This document shows, in pieces, positions 35,013 through 43,651 of a stretch of DNA of 56,723 bases. The stretch's first letter is position 1. Every line of letters begins with the position of its first letter. The stretch is from positions 1-56,723 of the forward strand of contig DATJZY010000043.1 in NCBI GenBank assembly GCA_035577985.1. Reading direction: 5' to 3'. The position numbers and the translations under genes are program-made. Source of the stretch: Candidatus Eisenbacteria bacterium. Lineage in GTDB: Bacteria; Desulfobacterota; Binatia; DP-6. The notes under the pieces were generated by a model. It saw nothing but the letters and a program-made list of their open reading frames with translations, made no database searches and was not told the DNA's origin.

Positions 35013-35671
35013 CGCCTGCCTCCACGATCGGTGGTGTTCATCTCGCGCGCCAGGGCCGTGAGCGCGCGACGGAGCAGGCCGAACGAACGGCGAACGTCGG
35101 CCTGCCCGGGATCGATGTGCTGGGCGACGAACGCGCCGTCGGCGACCACGAGGACGAGTCGCGCGAACTCGTCAGCGATCCCGTGCACGTCTCGCAGGTT
35201 CAACGGCTCGAGCATGACGACCATCATCTTCCGGATGCGCTCGAGCGCGAGGTCCCTCACGCGTCGGATGACGGTGAGCGACGCGGCATCGACGTCGCGC
35301 CGCTCCAGTGCAATGAGCAGCAAGAGCCGAAGGAACTCCGGGTGCGACTCCAGCGACGCGTCCACGGCCTCGAAGAGCGCTGCGATCCGCTGGGCTGGGT
35401 CCTTCGGGAGGCCATCGATGCGCGGAAGCGCATCGAACCAGCGCCGAGCGCCTTCTTCGACCACCGCCGCGAGCAGTGTTTCCTTGCTGTCGAAGTGCCA
35501 GTAGATCGAGCCCGACGGCAACCCCGAGCGCTGGCTCACCGCCGCGATGCTGGTGCCCGCGAACCCGCGCTCGGCCATTAGCGTTGCGGCGGCATCGACG
35601 ATCCTCCGGCGCGACTCGGCCCCGAGCTCTTGCCGTCGGGACAGTTTCCGCACGGCGTTTGCCTCACTCAC
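35009..35671 (-). CDS. TetR-family transcriptional regulator
   Basis: 220 residues from GTG at 35671, which overlaps the previous stop by 8 bases; the open frame extends to 35764, but that part is antisense-like. The HTH is residues 17-60 (AESRRRIVDAAATLMAERGF, SIAAVSQRSGLPSGSIYWHF), and the C-terminal helices form the ligand pocket. Sitting inside the catabolic operon, it probably represses it, and the long palindrome at 38981-39014 in front of the operon is a plausible binding site. Confidence 0.88.
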   Translation of the reverse strand: MSEANAVRKLSRRQELGAESRRRIVDAAATLMAERGFAGTSIAAVSQRSGLPSGSIYWHFDSKETLLAAVVEEGARRWFDALPRIDGLPKDPAQRIAALFEAVDASLESHPEFLRLLLLIALERRDVDAASLTVIRRVRDLALERIRKMMVVMLEPLNLRDVHGIADEFARLVLVVADGAFVAQHIDPGQADVRRSFGLLRRALTALAREMNTTDRGGRR

Positions 35672-35972
35672 GTCGATACCCTCCGACGCGGTCGCGGAGC
35701 GTCGGCAGGAGCGAGAGCGCGTTGTCACGCTCGATTGCGCGGCGGGCGGCTTCGTCGAAAGCATCGTACCGTGCCAGCCCTGTGACGCTCAGATGGGTGA
35801 CCGGCTCGGGTGCAAACGGGACGTCGGACCCGAAGAGGATCTGTGTCGGCGGAACAAGCTCGCAGAGCGAGCGCAGCGCATGCGGGTTGGCCGAGAGCGC
35901 CGGCGCCGGCACCGACAGGTAGTCCGGCGGCAGGATGTGATGATGGACGCCGATGCGGTATGGCGCGGTCAC
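35664..35972 (-). pseudogene. Amidohydrolase (COG2159 type) with internal in-frame deletion
   Basis: 102 codons. The first part, VTAPYRIGVHHHILPPDYL, is the N-terminal strand with the HxH metal motif of amidohydrolases such as ACMSD-like decarboxylases. It passes straight into the C-terminus: LSANPHALRSLCELVPPTQI, LFGSDVPFAPEPVTHLSVTG and ERDNALSLLP, where GSD bears the last metal Asp. About 200 barrel residues, including the other metal His ligands, are missing, so no activity is expected. The GTG start overlaps the preceding stop and its own stop overlaps the TetR start, so operon coupling has been kept. Confidence 0.78.
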
Positions 35973-36883
35973 TGATTCTTCTCCGCGCAGAGCCCGCGGA
36001 GGAACGCGCGCGTGCGCTCGAATTCCCCGGGCGTCGCGCACAGAGCATTGACACGCAGGTCGGTCGCGCCGGCGATCTCGAACGCCGCAATGCGCCTTCG
36101 CACTTCGTCTTCCGTCCCCACCGCGAGAAGCCCCTCGGGGCCGGCGAGACCTTCGCGTGCAAGGGTGGCGCGATACGCGGGGAGAACGCCGTAGAGCTTG
36201 AGCCGCTCTGCGGCCACGGCGCGTGCGCGGTCGGGAGCGTCGGTCACGCATACCGGAATTCCGGCGAGGATTCTCGGCGATGAGCGACCGGCACGAGCCG
36301 CTGCTTCCCCGAGGCGCGGCGCGACGTAGTCGGTCACGGTGCGCGGTCCCACCATCCAGAGCGTCACCCCGTCGGCTTCCTGGCCCGCCAGGTCGAGCAT
36401 CTTCTCGCCGAGTGCGGCCACGAGGATGGGGCATGGTGGCGCTTCGATCGAGAGGCGGCCGCGGACGACGACCTCCTTGCCTTCGAGCGACACGGCGTCG
36501 CCAGCGAGCAGGCCCTTCAAGGCGAGCAACGTCTCCCTCACGCGCGTGAAGGCTCGCGCGTAGCGTTCGCCGAACATGCCCTCGACGAGGACCTGATGAG
36601 AGGCGCCGATGCCGAGGACGAGGCGACCGCCCGTCGCCGCTTGCGCCGTGAGCGCCTGCGCCGCGAGCGTGATCGGGTGGCGTCCGTAGACGGGCACGAT
36701 GGACGTGCCGAGCTCGATGCCCGGCGCGTCGGCCGCCACGGCCGCGAGCGCCGTCAGCGCATCGGGGCCGCTGATCTGCGAGAGCCAGAAGCTCGCAAAG
36801 CCGTCCGCGGCGGCGCGCCGCGCTTCGTCACGGATCGACTCCAGGCGCGTGTGATGGCCGCCGCCGTTCCAGCCGATCCGCAC
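35969..36883 (-). CDS. LLM-class F420-dependent oxidoreductase
   Basis: 304 residues, luciferase-like TIM barrel. ASFWLSQISGPDALTALAAV, GIELGTSIVPVYGRHPITLA and GRLVLGIGASHQVLVEGMFG are the LLM-class strands; the size and pattern fit the MSMEG_4879-type F420 group better than FMN luciferases. It would carry out a two-electron reduction or oxidation with F420. GTG at 36883 is chosen as start: it lies 2 bases after the dioxygenase stop, and the sequence then begins VRIGWNGGG like its family. Confidence 0.87.
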   Translation of the reverse strand: MRIGWNGGGHHTRLESIRDEARRAAADGFASFWLSQISGPDALTALAAVAADAPGIELGTSIVPVYGRHPITLAAQALTAQAATGGRLVLGIGASHQVLVEGMFGERYARAFTRVRETLLALKGLLAGDAVSLEGKEVVVRGRLSIEAPPCPILVAALGEKMLDLAGQEADGVTLWMVGPRTVTDYVAPRLGEAAARAGRSSPRILAGIPVCVTDAPDRARAVAAERLKLYGVLPAYRATLAREGLAGPEGLLAVGTEDEVRRRIAAFEIAGATDLRVNALCATPGEFERTRAFLRGLCAEKNQ

Positions 36884-36885
36884 GA

Positions 36886-37785
36886 TCAGGCTCCGCGCGA
36901 CGGCAGCGTGGCGGGCATGTGATGGCCCCAGACGCTCATCCGATCGTAGCGATCCACCTTCCACGTCGCGTCGTCGATCTTGCGACCGCCCCAGCCGAAC
37001 TCGACGTCGAAGCCGGACGGCGTCCGCGCGTAGAACGAGAACATGCGATCGTTCGGGTGCACGCCGAGCGTGTTCGCGATCTCGATGCCGGCCTTGAGAC
37101 AACGGTCGTACGCGTGGCCGACGTCGTCCATGGCACCCACCTCGAGCATGAAGTGATGCACCCGCTTCGGCATCGGCGCAGCGGCGAACGCCACCGTATG
37201 GTGCCGCGAATTCGCGTGGAGGAACGTGATGAGCAGCGAGAACCCGGGCGCCATCTCGACCTCGATCCGATCGGAGAGCCGCATGCCGAGGAGCTCGCAG
37301 TAGAACCGCTCGGTCGCCTGCGGATCCATGGCGGCGAACACCACGTGGCCGAGGCCCTCGTCACCGGTGACGAACCCGGAGGGGACGAGCGAGGACCGGA
37401 AGGGATCTGGCGCCCGCTCGGGCCCGTGGAACAGCTCGATCGGCACGCCGTTCGGATCCTCGACGCGCAGCACGCGCTTCACGCGGCGTGCGCGCGCGAC
37501 GTCGTCGCCCGGGTCCTTCGCCGGGAATCCGGCCTGGTTCAGCGTTTCGGACAAGCGGCGCAGCGTCGCCTCGTCGTCAACCTCGAACCCGGCGTACGCG
37601 AGATCGTCGGCAGAGCCCGGATGGACGACGATGCGCTGCGCCTGGTCGTCGATCCGGAAGGCGACGCTGCCGTCCGATCGTCGGTCGGACACGACGAGGC
37701 CCAGTGCGTCGACCGCGAACCGCTCCCAGGCGGCGACGTCGCCGACCTCGAAGCCGAGGTATCCGAGGCGTGAGATTGCCTCCAT
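36886..37785 (-). CDS. Extradiol ring-cleavage dioxygenase (BphC/HsaC-like)
   Basis: 299 residues, two-domain VOC fold. Iron ligands His147 (GLGHVVFA), His211 (VHHFMLEV) and Glu262 (FDVEFGWGG) are in place, so it should cleave a catechol next to the hydroxyl pair (meta cleavage). Closest in kind are biphenyl-2,3-diol dioxygenase and the steroid enzyme HsaC. It lies directly after the HsaA-like monooxygenase gene (18 bases), the natural order: ring hydroxylation then cleavage. No hydrolase (BphD/HsaD) gene follows, so the next step must be encoded elsewhere. Confidence 0.92.
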   Translation of the reverse strand: MEAISRLGYLGFEVGDVAAWERFAVDALGLVVSDRRSDGSVAFRIDDQAQRIVVHPGSADDLAYAGFEVDDEATLRRLSETLNQAGFPAKDPGDDVARARRVKRVLRVEDPNGVPIELFHGPERAPDPFRSSLVPSGFVTGDEGLGHVVFAAMDPQATERFYCELLGMRLSDRIEVEMAPGFSLLITFLHANSRHHTVAFAAAPMPKRVHHFMLEVGAMDDVGHAYDRCLKAGIEIANTLGVHPNDRMFSFYARTPSGFDVEFGWGGRKIDDATWKVDRYDRMSVWGHHMPATLPSRGA

Positions 37786-37803
37786 CGATCGTCTCCTTCG
37801 TCC

Positions 37804-38973
37804 CTAGAGGAAGAGCTCGGGCGGCGTGCCGCCCGGATGGAGCTCGGCGTAGCCGAACACCTGCGACGCCTTGTCCGGGTTGTTGAGCGCGTGTGCCCGC
37901 ATCGCGTGGACGTCGCGGAAGTAGCGTTGCATCGGGTTGTCGAGAAAGAGGGCCCGCCCCCCGCTCGCTTCGAAGAGCAGGTCCACCGCCCGCACTCCCC
38001 GGAGCACGATGTTGGCGGCGCTCCATCGCGCCCGCGCACGCGCCGACAGCGGGATGGTTTCACCAGCCTCGGCCTGCGCGCACATCCGATTCCAGGTGTC
38101 CTGCACGTCGGCTTCGGCCGCGGCGATCTCGACGGCCGCTTCGGACAAGCGTCGCTGCGCGAAGGGGTCATCGGCGACCTTCGAGCCGTCGTACGCCGCC
38201 ACCTTCGCCTGCATGTACGAGCGATACGCGTCGAGCGCACCCCGTGCCGCGCCGATCGCCGGCACGGCGATGGCGAACGCGAACAGACAACCGAACGGCA
38301 AGCGGAAGAGCGGTGCCGTGTTCACGGCCTGGCCGGGATTCTGGAACATGTATGCGTCGGCGAACCGATGCGTGCGATGCTCGGGGACAAAGGCGCCGTC
38401 GACGACGATGTCCTTGCTGCCCGTGCCCGCGAGGCCCGCGACGTGCCAGTTGTCGATGATGCGATAATCCGACCGCGGCAGCAGGAACGTCCGCATGTCG
38501 GGGATCGGGCCGTCGCCCGGAGCGATGCCCCCGAGGAACACCCACTGGCAGTGGTCGCAGCCGCTCGAGAACGACCAGCGGCCGGAGAGCCGGAAGCCGC
38601 CGTCCACGCGCTCGACCTTGCCGGTCGGCGCGTACGACGAGCTGATGAGGACGCTGGTGTCCTTCCCCCAGACGTCGCGCTGGGCTTGCTCCGGGAAGAG
38701 CCCGAGCTGCCAGTTATGGATCCCGACGACGCTGAGAAACCAGGCGCTCGACGGGCACGCGGCGGCCACCGCCGCGACGGCCTCGAAGAACGTGAGCGGG
38801 CTCAGCTCGAACCCGCCCCATCGGCGCGGCTGCAGCGCGCGCAGAAGGCCGGATCGCTGATAGCTCTCGAGGGTCTCATCGGGGAGCCGGCGCAGGGACT
38901 CGCATTCCGCCGCTCGGCCTCCAATGGCCTGCAACAACTGACGGGCGCTTCGAAGACACGTCTGGTCGTCCAT
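37804..38973 (-). CDS. Flavin-dependent monooxygenase of acyl-CoA-dehydrogenase fold (HsaA-like)
   Basis: 389 residues. The acyl-CoA-dehydrogenase fold is recognisable (ETLESYQRSGLLRALQPRRW, GGFRLSGRWSFSSGCDHCQW, GTGSKDIVVDGAFVPEHRT, LFEASGGRALFLDNPMQRYF). These are the marks of two-component phenol hydroxylases such as HsaA or HpaB-like enzymes using reduced FMN; the separate reductase (HsaB) is not nearby. With the dioxygenase it forms the hydroxylate-then-cleave pair. The start at 38973 follows a GAGAGG ribosome site. First gene of the operon, 7 bases from a long palindrome. Confidence 0.9.
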   Translation of the reverse strand: MDDQTCLRSARQLLQAIGGRAAECESLRRLPDETLESYQRSGLLRALQPRRWGGFELSPLTFFEAVAAVAAACPSSAWFLSVVGIHNWQLGLFPEQAQRDVWGKDTSVLISSSYAPTGKVERVDGGFRLSGRWSFSSGCDHCQWVFLGGIAPGDGPIPDMRTFLLPRSDYRIIDNWHVAGLAGTGSKDIVVDGAFVPEHRTHRFADAYMFQNPGQAVNTAPLFRLPFGCLFAFAIAVPAIGAARGALDAYRSYMQAKVAAYDGSKVADDPFAQRRLSEAAVEIAAAEADVQDTWNRMCAQAEAGETIPLSARARARWSAANIVLRGVRAVDLLFEASGGRALFLDNPMQRYFRDVHAMRAHALNNPDKASQVFGYAELHPGGTPPELFL

Positions 38974-38980
38974 TTTTTCC

Positions 38981-39014
38981 TCTCGGTCGATCGTTCTAGA
39001 TCGAACGACCGAGA
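38981..39014. promoter_or_regulatory. 34-bp near-perfect palindrome, candidate operator
   Basis: Between the HsaA-like start and the AraC gene lies a palindrome of 34 bases with 30 matching positions; outer arms are TCTCGGTCG and CGACCGAGA, inner arms CGTTC and GAACG. Length and symmetry fit a TetR dimer-of-dimers or AraC-type site. It ends 7 bases before the HsaA-like start codon on the minus strand, so binding would block transcription or initiation. Confidence 0.6.
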
Positions 39015-39200
39015 ATTGGCAGGTACGCCGAGCGAAGTCAAGAGGCAGACCGGGTGGTCGGACCATGTCGAGCAGCAGTCCGGAGTTTGCAGAACTGAGA
39101 CGTCGACTGGGGAAACCGAGATCAAGAGTCGGAATCGGAGCGAACTGGATGAGCTTTCGGACAAGCATGGCTTTTGCTGAATAGGAGTGACCACCGCCCG

Positions 39201-40337
39201 ATGACGTCCGCCGCCCTCACTCGCGCCGGCACGATCTCGCCCATCGTCTCCTTCCTTGATCGTGCCGGGATTTCGGTAGACCGCGTTCTCGCGAGGGCCC
39301 AATTGCCCGCCTGGATCACCGCGGAGAGCGAGGCGTTAATCCCGGCGACCAGCACCGTGCGTCTCTTCGAGGCAGCATTACAGGACACGGACATTCCGAA
39401 CCTCGGGCTGACCGCGGGTGAGGAGTGTACCATCGACGCCTTGGGCGTCTTCGGCCGTCTAATCCGCAGCGCGCCGACCCTAGGCGCCGCGCTGAAGACG
39501 GCCGTCCGGTTTCATAGGATGATCACTTCGAATCGGCCGCTGTGGCTCCGTCCACGGGGGGACCGAGTGGAGTTCTGCATGACCGTTGAGGACCGTTTCG
39601 ATCCGCGGGACGGCGCCTGGCAGCAGGACAATCACTTCTGCCTCGGGCTGATAATCTCGGTCGTGCGGGGCGCGGCGGGCCCGAGCTGGCGCCCCGCCGA
39701 GGTGCACCTCCAGACCGATGAGGCTCCCGGACTGCGAGACGCCGAGTCGCTCGCCTCCGCCCGTGTCGCATTCCGGCAGCCCGAAACGATGGTCGCCATT
39801 CCCCGTGCGCTGCTCGCCACGCGGCTCCCGCCCTTTCCGCCGGCCGAGATACCGACGGACGTCGAGGACTGGAAGGCGTCCGTGCCGGCCCCCGACTTCG
39901 TCGGGTCCATAAGACAGGCGGTCGAGACGCTGTCCTACGGAGAGAACTATCCGAGCGTCCGGCAGACCGCGGACTTCGTCGGCATGAGTGTTCGTACGCT
40001 CCAGCGCGGTCTCGCAGCGGGCGGGGTCAGCCACGAGGTCCTCGTCGCCCAGACGCGGTTCGCGACCGCCGCCGCCGTGCTCGAGCGGACGCAGGCCAAG
40101 ATCCTGGACCTCGCGCTCGACCTCGGGTACTCCGACCACGCCAACTTCACTCGCGCTTTCCGGCGATGGGCGGGATGCTCGCCGCAGGAGTATCGATCGA
40201 CCCGCGAGCGGTGGCGGCACGTCGGGAATCGCGCGCGAGCGGCACGGAAGCCGCGCCCCCTGACCGTTCGGACGTGCACGGGCACGAGCGGACCGCGCTC
40301 GCCACTCGCTGCGCCAGCTCACCCACGGCATGGCTGA
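39201..40337 (+). CDS. AraC-family transcriptional regulator
   Basis: 378 residues: an N-terminal arabinose-binding-like domain (ALKTAVRFHRMITSNRPLWL) and a C-terminal double HTH (SVRQTADFVGMSVRTLQRGL, LDLALDLGYSDHANFTRAFR, WAGCSPQEYR), then a basic disordered tail. It is divergent from the HsaA-like operon and probably activates it. The ATG at 39201 gives the family N-terminus; an AGGAG lies 13 bases upstream, rather far, and an in-frame TTG at 39174 is less likely. Confidence 0.9.
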   Translation: MTSAALTRAGTISPIVSFLDRAGISVDRVLARAQLPAWITAESEALIPATSTVRLFEAALQDTDIPNLGLTAGEECTIDALGVFGRLIRSAPTLGAALKTAVRFHRMITSNRPLWLRPRGDRVEFCMTVEDRFDPRDGAWQQDNHFCLGLIISVVRGAAGPSWRPAEVHLQTDEAPGLRDAESLASARVAFRQPETMVAIPRALLATRLPPFPPAEIPTDVEDWKASVPAPDFVGSIRQAVETLSYGENYPSVRQTADFVGMSVRTLQRGLAAGGVSHEVLVAQTRFATAAAVLERTQAKILDLALDLGYSDHANFTRAFRRWAGCSPQEYRSTRERWRHVGNRARAARKPRPLTVRTCTGTSGPRSPLAAPAHPRHG

Positions 40338-40439
40338 GCGCGGCCACGATTTTGCCATTGGCGCGTCGCGTTCATGGCTGTGGGGTCGAGGTGCGGTGCA
40401 TCGCGCGCTCCTGCGGCATACAAGTGTGAGGCGCATCCC

Positions 40440-40814
40440 ATGACAGAAACGCCAGAGAGCCTCGTGCGGAACGGCCAGGGCGAAATTCTTCCGGCGCAAG
40501 TCCCGAACCCGTCCATGGCGCAGCTGGAGCCGGTGAAGCGGCTGATGCTCGCCGTGCTCGAATGCGCCGTGAACGACTTCCAGACGTATACCACCGTGCC
40601 GACCGGACGCGGCAGGCGGCTCTTTACCGAGGTCGACGCATGGTTCCGTTCTTCGACAGACGGCCCGTTCGATTTCGAGACGATTTGCCAGGCGACTGAC
40701 CTCGATCCCGATTTCATCCGGAAGGGTCTGCGCTCCTCGTACGCAGCATGGTGTCGGCAGCCGTCGATCAGCATGGCACCAAAGGCCAAGATCGCGGCCT
40801 CCTCCGCTCGCTAG
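40440..40814 (+). CDS. Conserved small protein of unknown function
   Basis: 124 residues. The core QLEPVKRLMLAVLECAVNDF, FTEVDAWFRSSTDGPFDFET and ICQATDLDPDFIRKGLR matches a small protein family that I recall from deltaproteobacterial genomes, with no assigned role; the last part looks like a winged or helix-turn-helix segment. ATG at 40440 is used because TGAGGCG precedes it; a longer frame from 40374 adds unrelated residues. The C-terminal tail (APKAKIAASSAR) is basic. Confidence 0.65.
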   Translation: MTETPESLVRNGQGEILPAQVPNPSMAQLEPVKRLMLAVLECAVNDFQTYTTVPTGRGRRLFTEVDAWFRSSTDGPFDFETICQATDLDPDFIRKGLRSSYAAWCRQPSISMAPKAKIAASSAR

Positions 40815-41083
40815 TCGAGGCCACGCGAACGGTTTCCGTCGGACTGGCGGCTTTGCCCGTCGACGCCAGGCCTCGACGCGCGTCATCAGCTCGGTCACGC
40901 GGATACCGCGCGCCGGAAGCGCTCTAGTGACAGTGTTTCGCGAAACTGGCGCGAATGGACAAGAGCGGGAGGCGGTCAACCACGTAATCCACAGCATAGG
41001 TCCGCACGCACAGCGCCCTGCGGGAGATACGGTGAGTATGGCGAGGTGGATTGAAGTGCTGAGCGGCGAAGACGCGAGAGAAC

Positions 41084-41443
41084 ATGCCGAACCGGCGTGC
41101 ACAGTCGTTACGAGCCGCTCGGGTCGGTCGGGTCGACGTCGAGAAGCGCGTCGAGCGGCTGGCCCGATCGGTCGCGGAGATTGAGGTCGCGCTCCGCCGT
41201 GCGGAGGCGAGGATCGAAGCAGACGCCCGGGGGCGGATCCAGATGCTTCGCAAGGAAGCGCACGAGCAGCTCGCCCGACTGAGCGACCACCAGCGCGAGG
41301 CGACCCACCTCCTGTGGCAGCTCTCGACCGCCGCGGAAGGGTCGTGGGGCGACCTCAAGCAGGCTGCCGACCGGGCGCTGACCGAAGCGCTTACCGTCGC
41401 GGATTCGATGCTCGAACGCTTCCGACGCGCCGTCCCCCAGTGA
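41084..41443 (+). CDS. Basic coiled-coil protein
   Basis: 119 residues. After a very basic N-terminus (MPNRRAQSLRAARVGRVDVE) comes a long heptad-rich helix (RLARSVAEIEVALRRAEARI, RKEAHEQLARLSDHQREATH), then WQLSTAAEGSWGDLKQAADR, an amphipathic helix typical of small apolipoprotein-like or phasin-like proteins. Function unknown. The first 71 bases are repeated with about 87% identity at 42075-42145, showing that the gene start has a paralogous copy. Confidence 0.65.
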   Translation: MPNRRAQSLRAARVGRVDVEKRVERLARSVAEIEVALRRAEARIEADARGRIQMLRKEAHEQLARLSDHQREATHLLWQLSTAAEGSWGDLKQAADRALTEALTVADSMLERFRRAVPQ

Positions 41444-41536
41444 ACCACCGCCACGAGCGCGCTGTTTGGAGTGCTACACCGTATGTGCTCGCGATGGCGG
41501 TCGCCGACAGCAATACCTCGAGCGGAGGCTAAACCT

Positions 41537-41986
41537 ATGGATACCGCAATCGTCAGTGCAACGGCCGCCGTCTTCGGGTCGCTCGTCGGGGGCTCCGCCA
41601 CCGTCGCTACCGCCTGGGTCACGCAGAAGACGCTCAGTAGACGTGAGCTGATGGGCGCCGAGATCCGCCAGCGTGAAACGCTCTACGGAGAGTTCATTCG
41701 CGAATGCTCCAAACTCGTCGTGGACTCGTTGGAGCGTACATTGGACCAGCCGGAGACGTTGTCGTCCGCGTATGAGCTGGTCAATCGCATCCGGCTCTCC
41801 GCATCCGACGCGGTTCTCGCAGAGGCGGAACACGTGTTGAGACAGATCACGGAGCAGTATTTCTCGCCCAATCTTTCGGTCGAAGAACTTCGCGCGCTTG
41901 TTCGGTCGGGGAGTGGGGCCGATCCCTTGAAGTCCTTCGGCGAGGCGTGCCGCGTCGAACTCAAGTCGATGCGCGCCAAAGTCTAG
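41537..41986 (+). CDS. Conserved protein with N-terminal membrane segment
   Basis: 149 residues. MDTAIVSATAAVFGSLVGGS then ATVATAWVTQKT is a single membrane helix, followed by a cytosolic helical domain (RQRETLYGEFIRECSKLVVD, AYELVNRIRLSASDAVLAEA, FGEACRVELKSMRAKV). This matches a conserved family of unknown function. The start is fixed by GGAGG 9 bases upstream. Base composition is visibly lower in GC than the surroundings. Confidence 0.75.
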   Translation: MDTAIVSATAAVFGSLVGGSATVATAWVTQKTLSRRELMGAEIRQRETLYGEFIRECSKLVVDSLERTLDQPETLSSAYELVNRIRLSASDAVLAEAEHVLRQITEQYFSPNLSVEELRALVRSGSGADPLKSFGEACRVELKSMRAKV

Positions 41987-42074
41987 CTGGCCGATGGCGG
42001 AAGGTGAAAAGATGCGCGGCCGAATCGCCGGCACGCGCGGCGACGTAGGGGGGCCGACGAAGGCGGGACGACCC

Positions 42075-42145
42075 ATGCCGAACCGGCGTGCAAGGTCGTC
42101 GCGAGCCGCCCGCGTCGGTCGGCTTGACGTCGAAAAGCGCGTCGA
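42075..42145 (+). repeat. 71-bp duplicate of the start of the gene at 41084
   Basis: Aligns without gaps to 41084-41154 with about 9 mismatches; both encode MPNRRAxSxRAARVGRxDVE. After position 42145 the copies part, and the sequence continues in another frame as a Fis-type HTH remnant. Confidence 0.8.
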
Positions 42146-42303
42146 CCCCTACCGAGCGGGAGGAGATCGTGCGTGCGCTCGAGCAGGCGAACTGGGTCCT
42201 GTCCGGCCCGCGGGGAGCGGCCGCGCGTCTCGGCATGAAGCGGACGACGTTGCAGTCGCTGATGAAGCGACTCGGGATCGTGAAGCCCGACCGAAGCCGC
42301 CGC
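42145..42303 (+). pseudogene. C-terminal Fis-type HTH of a sigma-54-dependent regulator
   Basis: TPTEREEIVRALEQANWVLS, GPRGAAARLGMKRTTLQSLM and KRLGIVKP is the C-terminal DNA-binding helix-turn-helix found at the end of NtrC/FhlA-type activators. The receiver or GAF domain and AAA+ core are missing. It is joined to the duplicated gene start immediately upstream, so it is a stub created by recombination or deletion. Confidence 0.7.
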
Positions 42304-42373
42304 TCCGCGATCCCGACGCCACCGCTCCCAGTGCTGATCGCGGTTTCGCTGGAACTCGTGCCCGCCATCCGTT

Positions 42374-43651
42374 ATGCGCTCGGTGGGGATGATCGGGCGG
42401 GTTCGCCCGCATGCATGCGCGCTGCTCGCACTGACGGCGTTCGTCGGCTGCGTCCATGCGCCGTCGTGGATGGTGCGGCGTGCGGTGACGGGGGAGGACG
42501 TGGCACGCGTCCTCGACGAGCCGGCCGCCACGGAGCGGCCCCTCACGCCGTCCGACATCCCCGCGATCCCGGTGCGGAACGGGCTGCGTCCGTGCTGCGC
42601 GTTCGGGATGAGGCTCGGCGCGAGCATCGGACCCGTCCCCGTCCCTTTCTTCACGCTGAGCAACATCATCGGCCTCGATCAGGTCGGTCCCCATACGTAC
42701 GACGCCGAGCCGTTCTCGGCCTCGGCATCGTCGAAACTGGACGCCTTCATGCGCGAGAACGACGCGCTCCTCTACACGTGCCGCGGCGGCTTCATCGACC
42801 TCGCGCACGTACGCGACAACGCCGACTGGACGCTGTTCTGGTCCGCGGCCATCGCGCGAGCGTCGCTCACCGGCGCGACGATCGAGCTGCCGAGCGAGGG
42901 CGGTGCGCGTCGCGTCCACCTGCACCCGCTCCCGCCGGACCTGGTCGGGCGCTACGGCCTTCGGCGCGTGGCCATCACCGTGGCGCAGTGGCTCGCCTTC
43001 GAGCTGTCGGTCTGGCACGAGATTGCGACCACCTACGGCTGGTCGGCGATCGAGCTCTACCCGGAGTACCTCTCCGCATTCTCGCCCGAAGACCTCTACT
43101 CGAACCTGCTCGGGATCAAGATCGCCGGCGGACTCCTCATAAACGCGGGCGAGGAGGAGACCGACGTACTGTACGATCGGCACATGGACGAGTGGCTCCG
43201 GGCGACGCTCGCGTATCTCCAGCCGGTGAGCGCCGACGCCGGTGCGGAGGCGATGCGGCTCATCGACGGCGTCTGGTGGGACTCGCACGCCCGTCTGCCC
43301 GACCCACGCCTCGTGCTCCGCCGCTATACGGACGCTGGGGCGCAGCTGACGCCGTGGGTCGTGTCGCGCGCCTACGCATCACCGGCGATGCAGGCGTGGG
43401 TCGACCGCCACTGCGCCGGCGCCGAGCACCCGCTGACGCTCCGGCGCGGCTCCGCGATGGACGGGCACGAGGTCAAGGACATCGCCACGCTGGAGATCGA
43501 CGTCCACGTGCCCGATCCTTTTCCCTTCCCGCGGCTGGGGTCGACCCGGATCACGCAGGAGGACTTCCCGGTCGTGCTCCAGGCGGTTCGCCGCTACGGG
43601 ATCGACCGGCTCGGGCCAAACGCCCTCCGTCCGGAACGGACCGCCGAGTGA
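42374..43651 (+). CDS. DUF4056 family lipoprotein
   Basis: 425 residues, with a signal peptide and a lipobox-like FVGC (CALLALTAFVGCVHAPSW), so it is probably anchored in a membrane. The conserved block YTCRGGFIDLAHVRDNADWT is the DUF4056 signature. ITVAQWLAFELSVWHEIATT then YGWSAIELYPEYLSAFSPED resembles a membrane-bound enzyme fold (HE and DLYSNLLG), but no reaction is known for the family. The stop overlaps the GTG of the phospholipase-like gene. ATG at 42374 is used; an ATG at 42389 is possible. Confidence 0.8.
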   Translation: MRSVGMIGRVRPHACALLALTAFVGCVHAPSWMVRRAVTGEDVARVLDEPAATERPLTPSDIPAIPVRNGLRPCCAFGMRLGASIGPVPVPFFTLSNIIGLDQVGPHTYDAEPFSASASSKLDAFMRENDALLYTCRGGFIDLAHVRDNADWTLFWSAAIARASLTGATIELPSEGGARRVHLHPLPPDLVGRYGLRRVAITVAQWLAFELSVWHEIATTYGWSAIELYPEYLSAFSPEDLYSNLLGIKIAGGLLINAGEEETDVLYDRHMDEWLRATLAYLQPVSADAGAEAMRLIDGVWWDSHARLPDPRLVLRRYTDAGAQLTPWVVSRAYASPAMQAWVDRHCAGAEHPLTLRRGSAMDGHEVKDIATLEIDVHVPDPFPFPRLGSTRITQEDFPVVLQAVRRYGIDRLGPNALRPERTAE

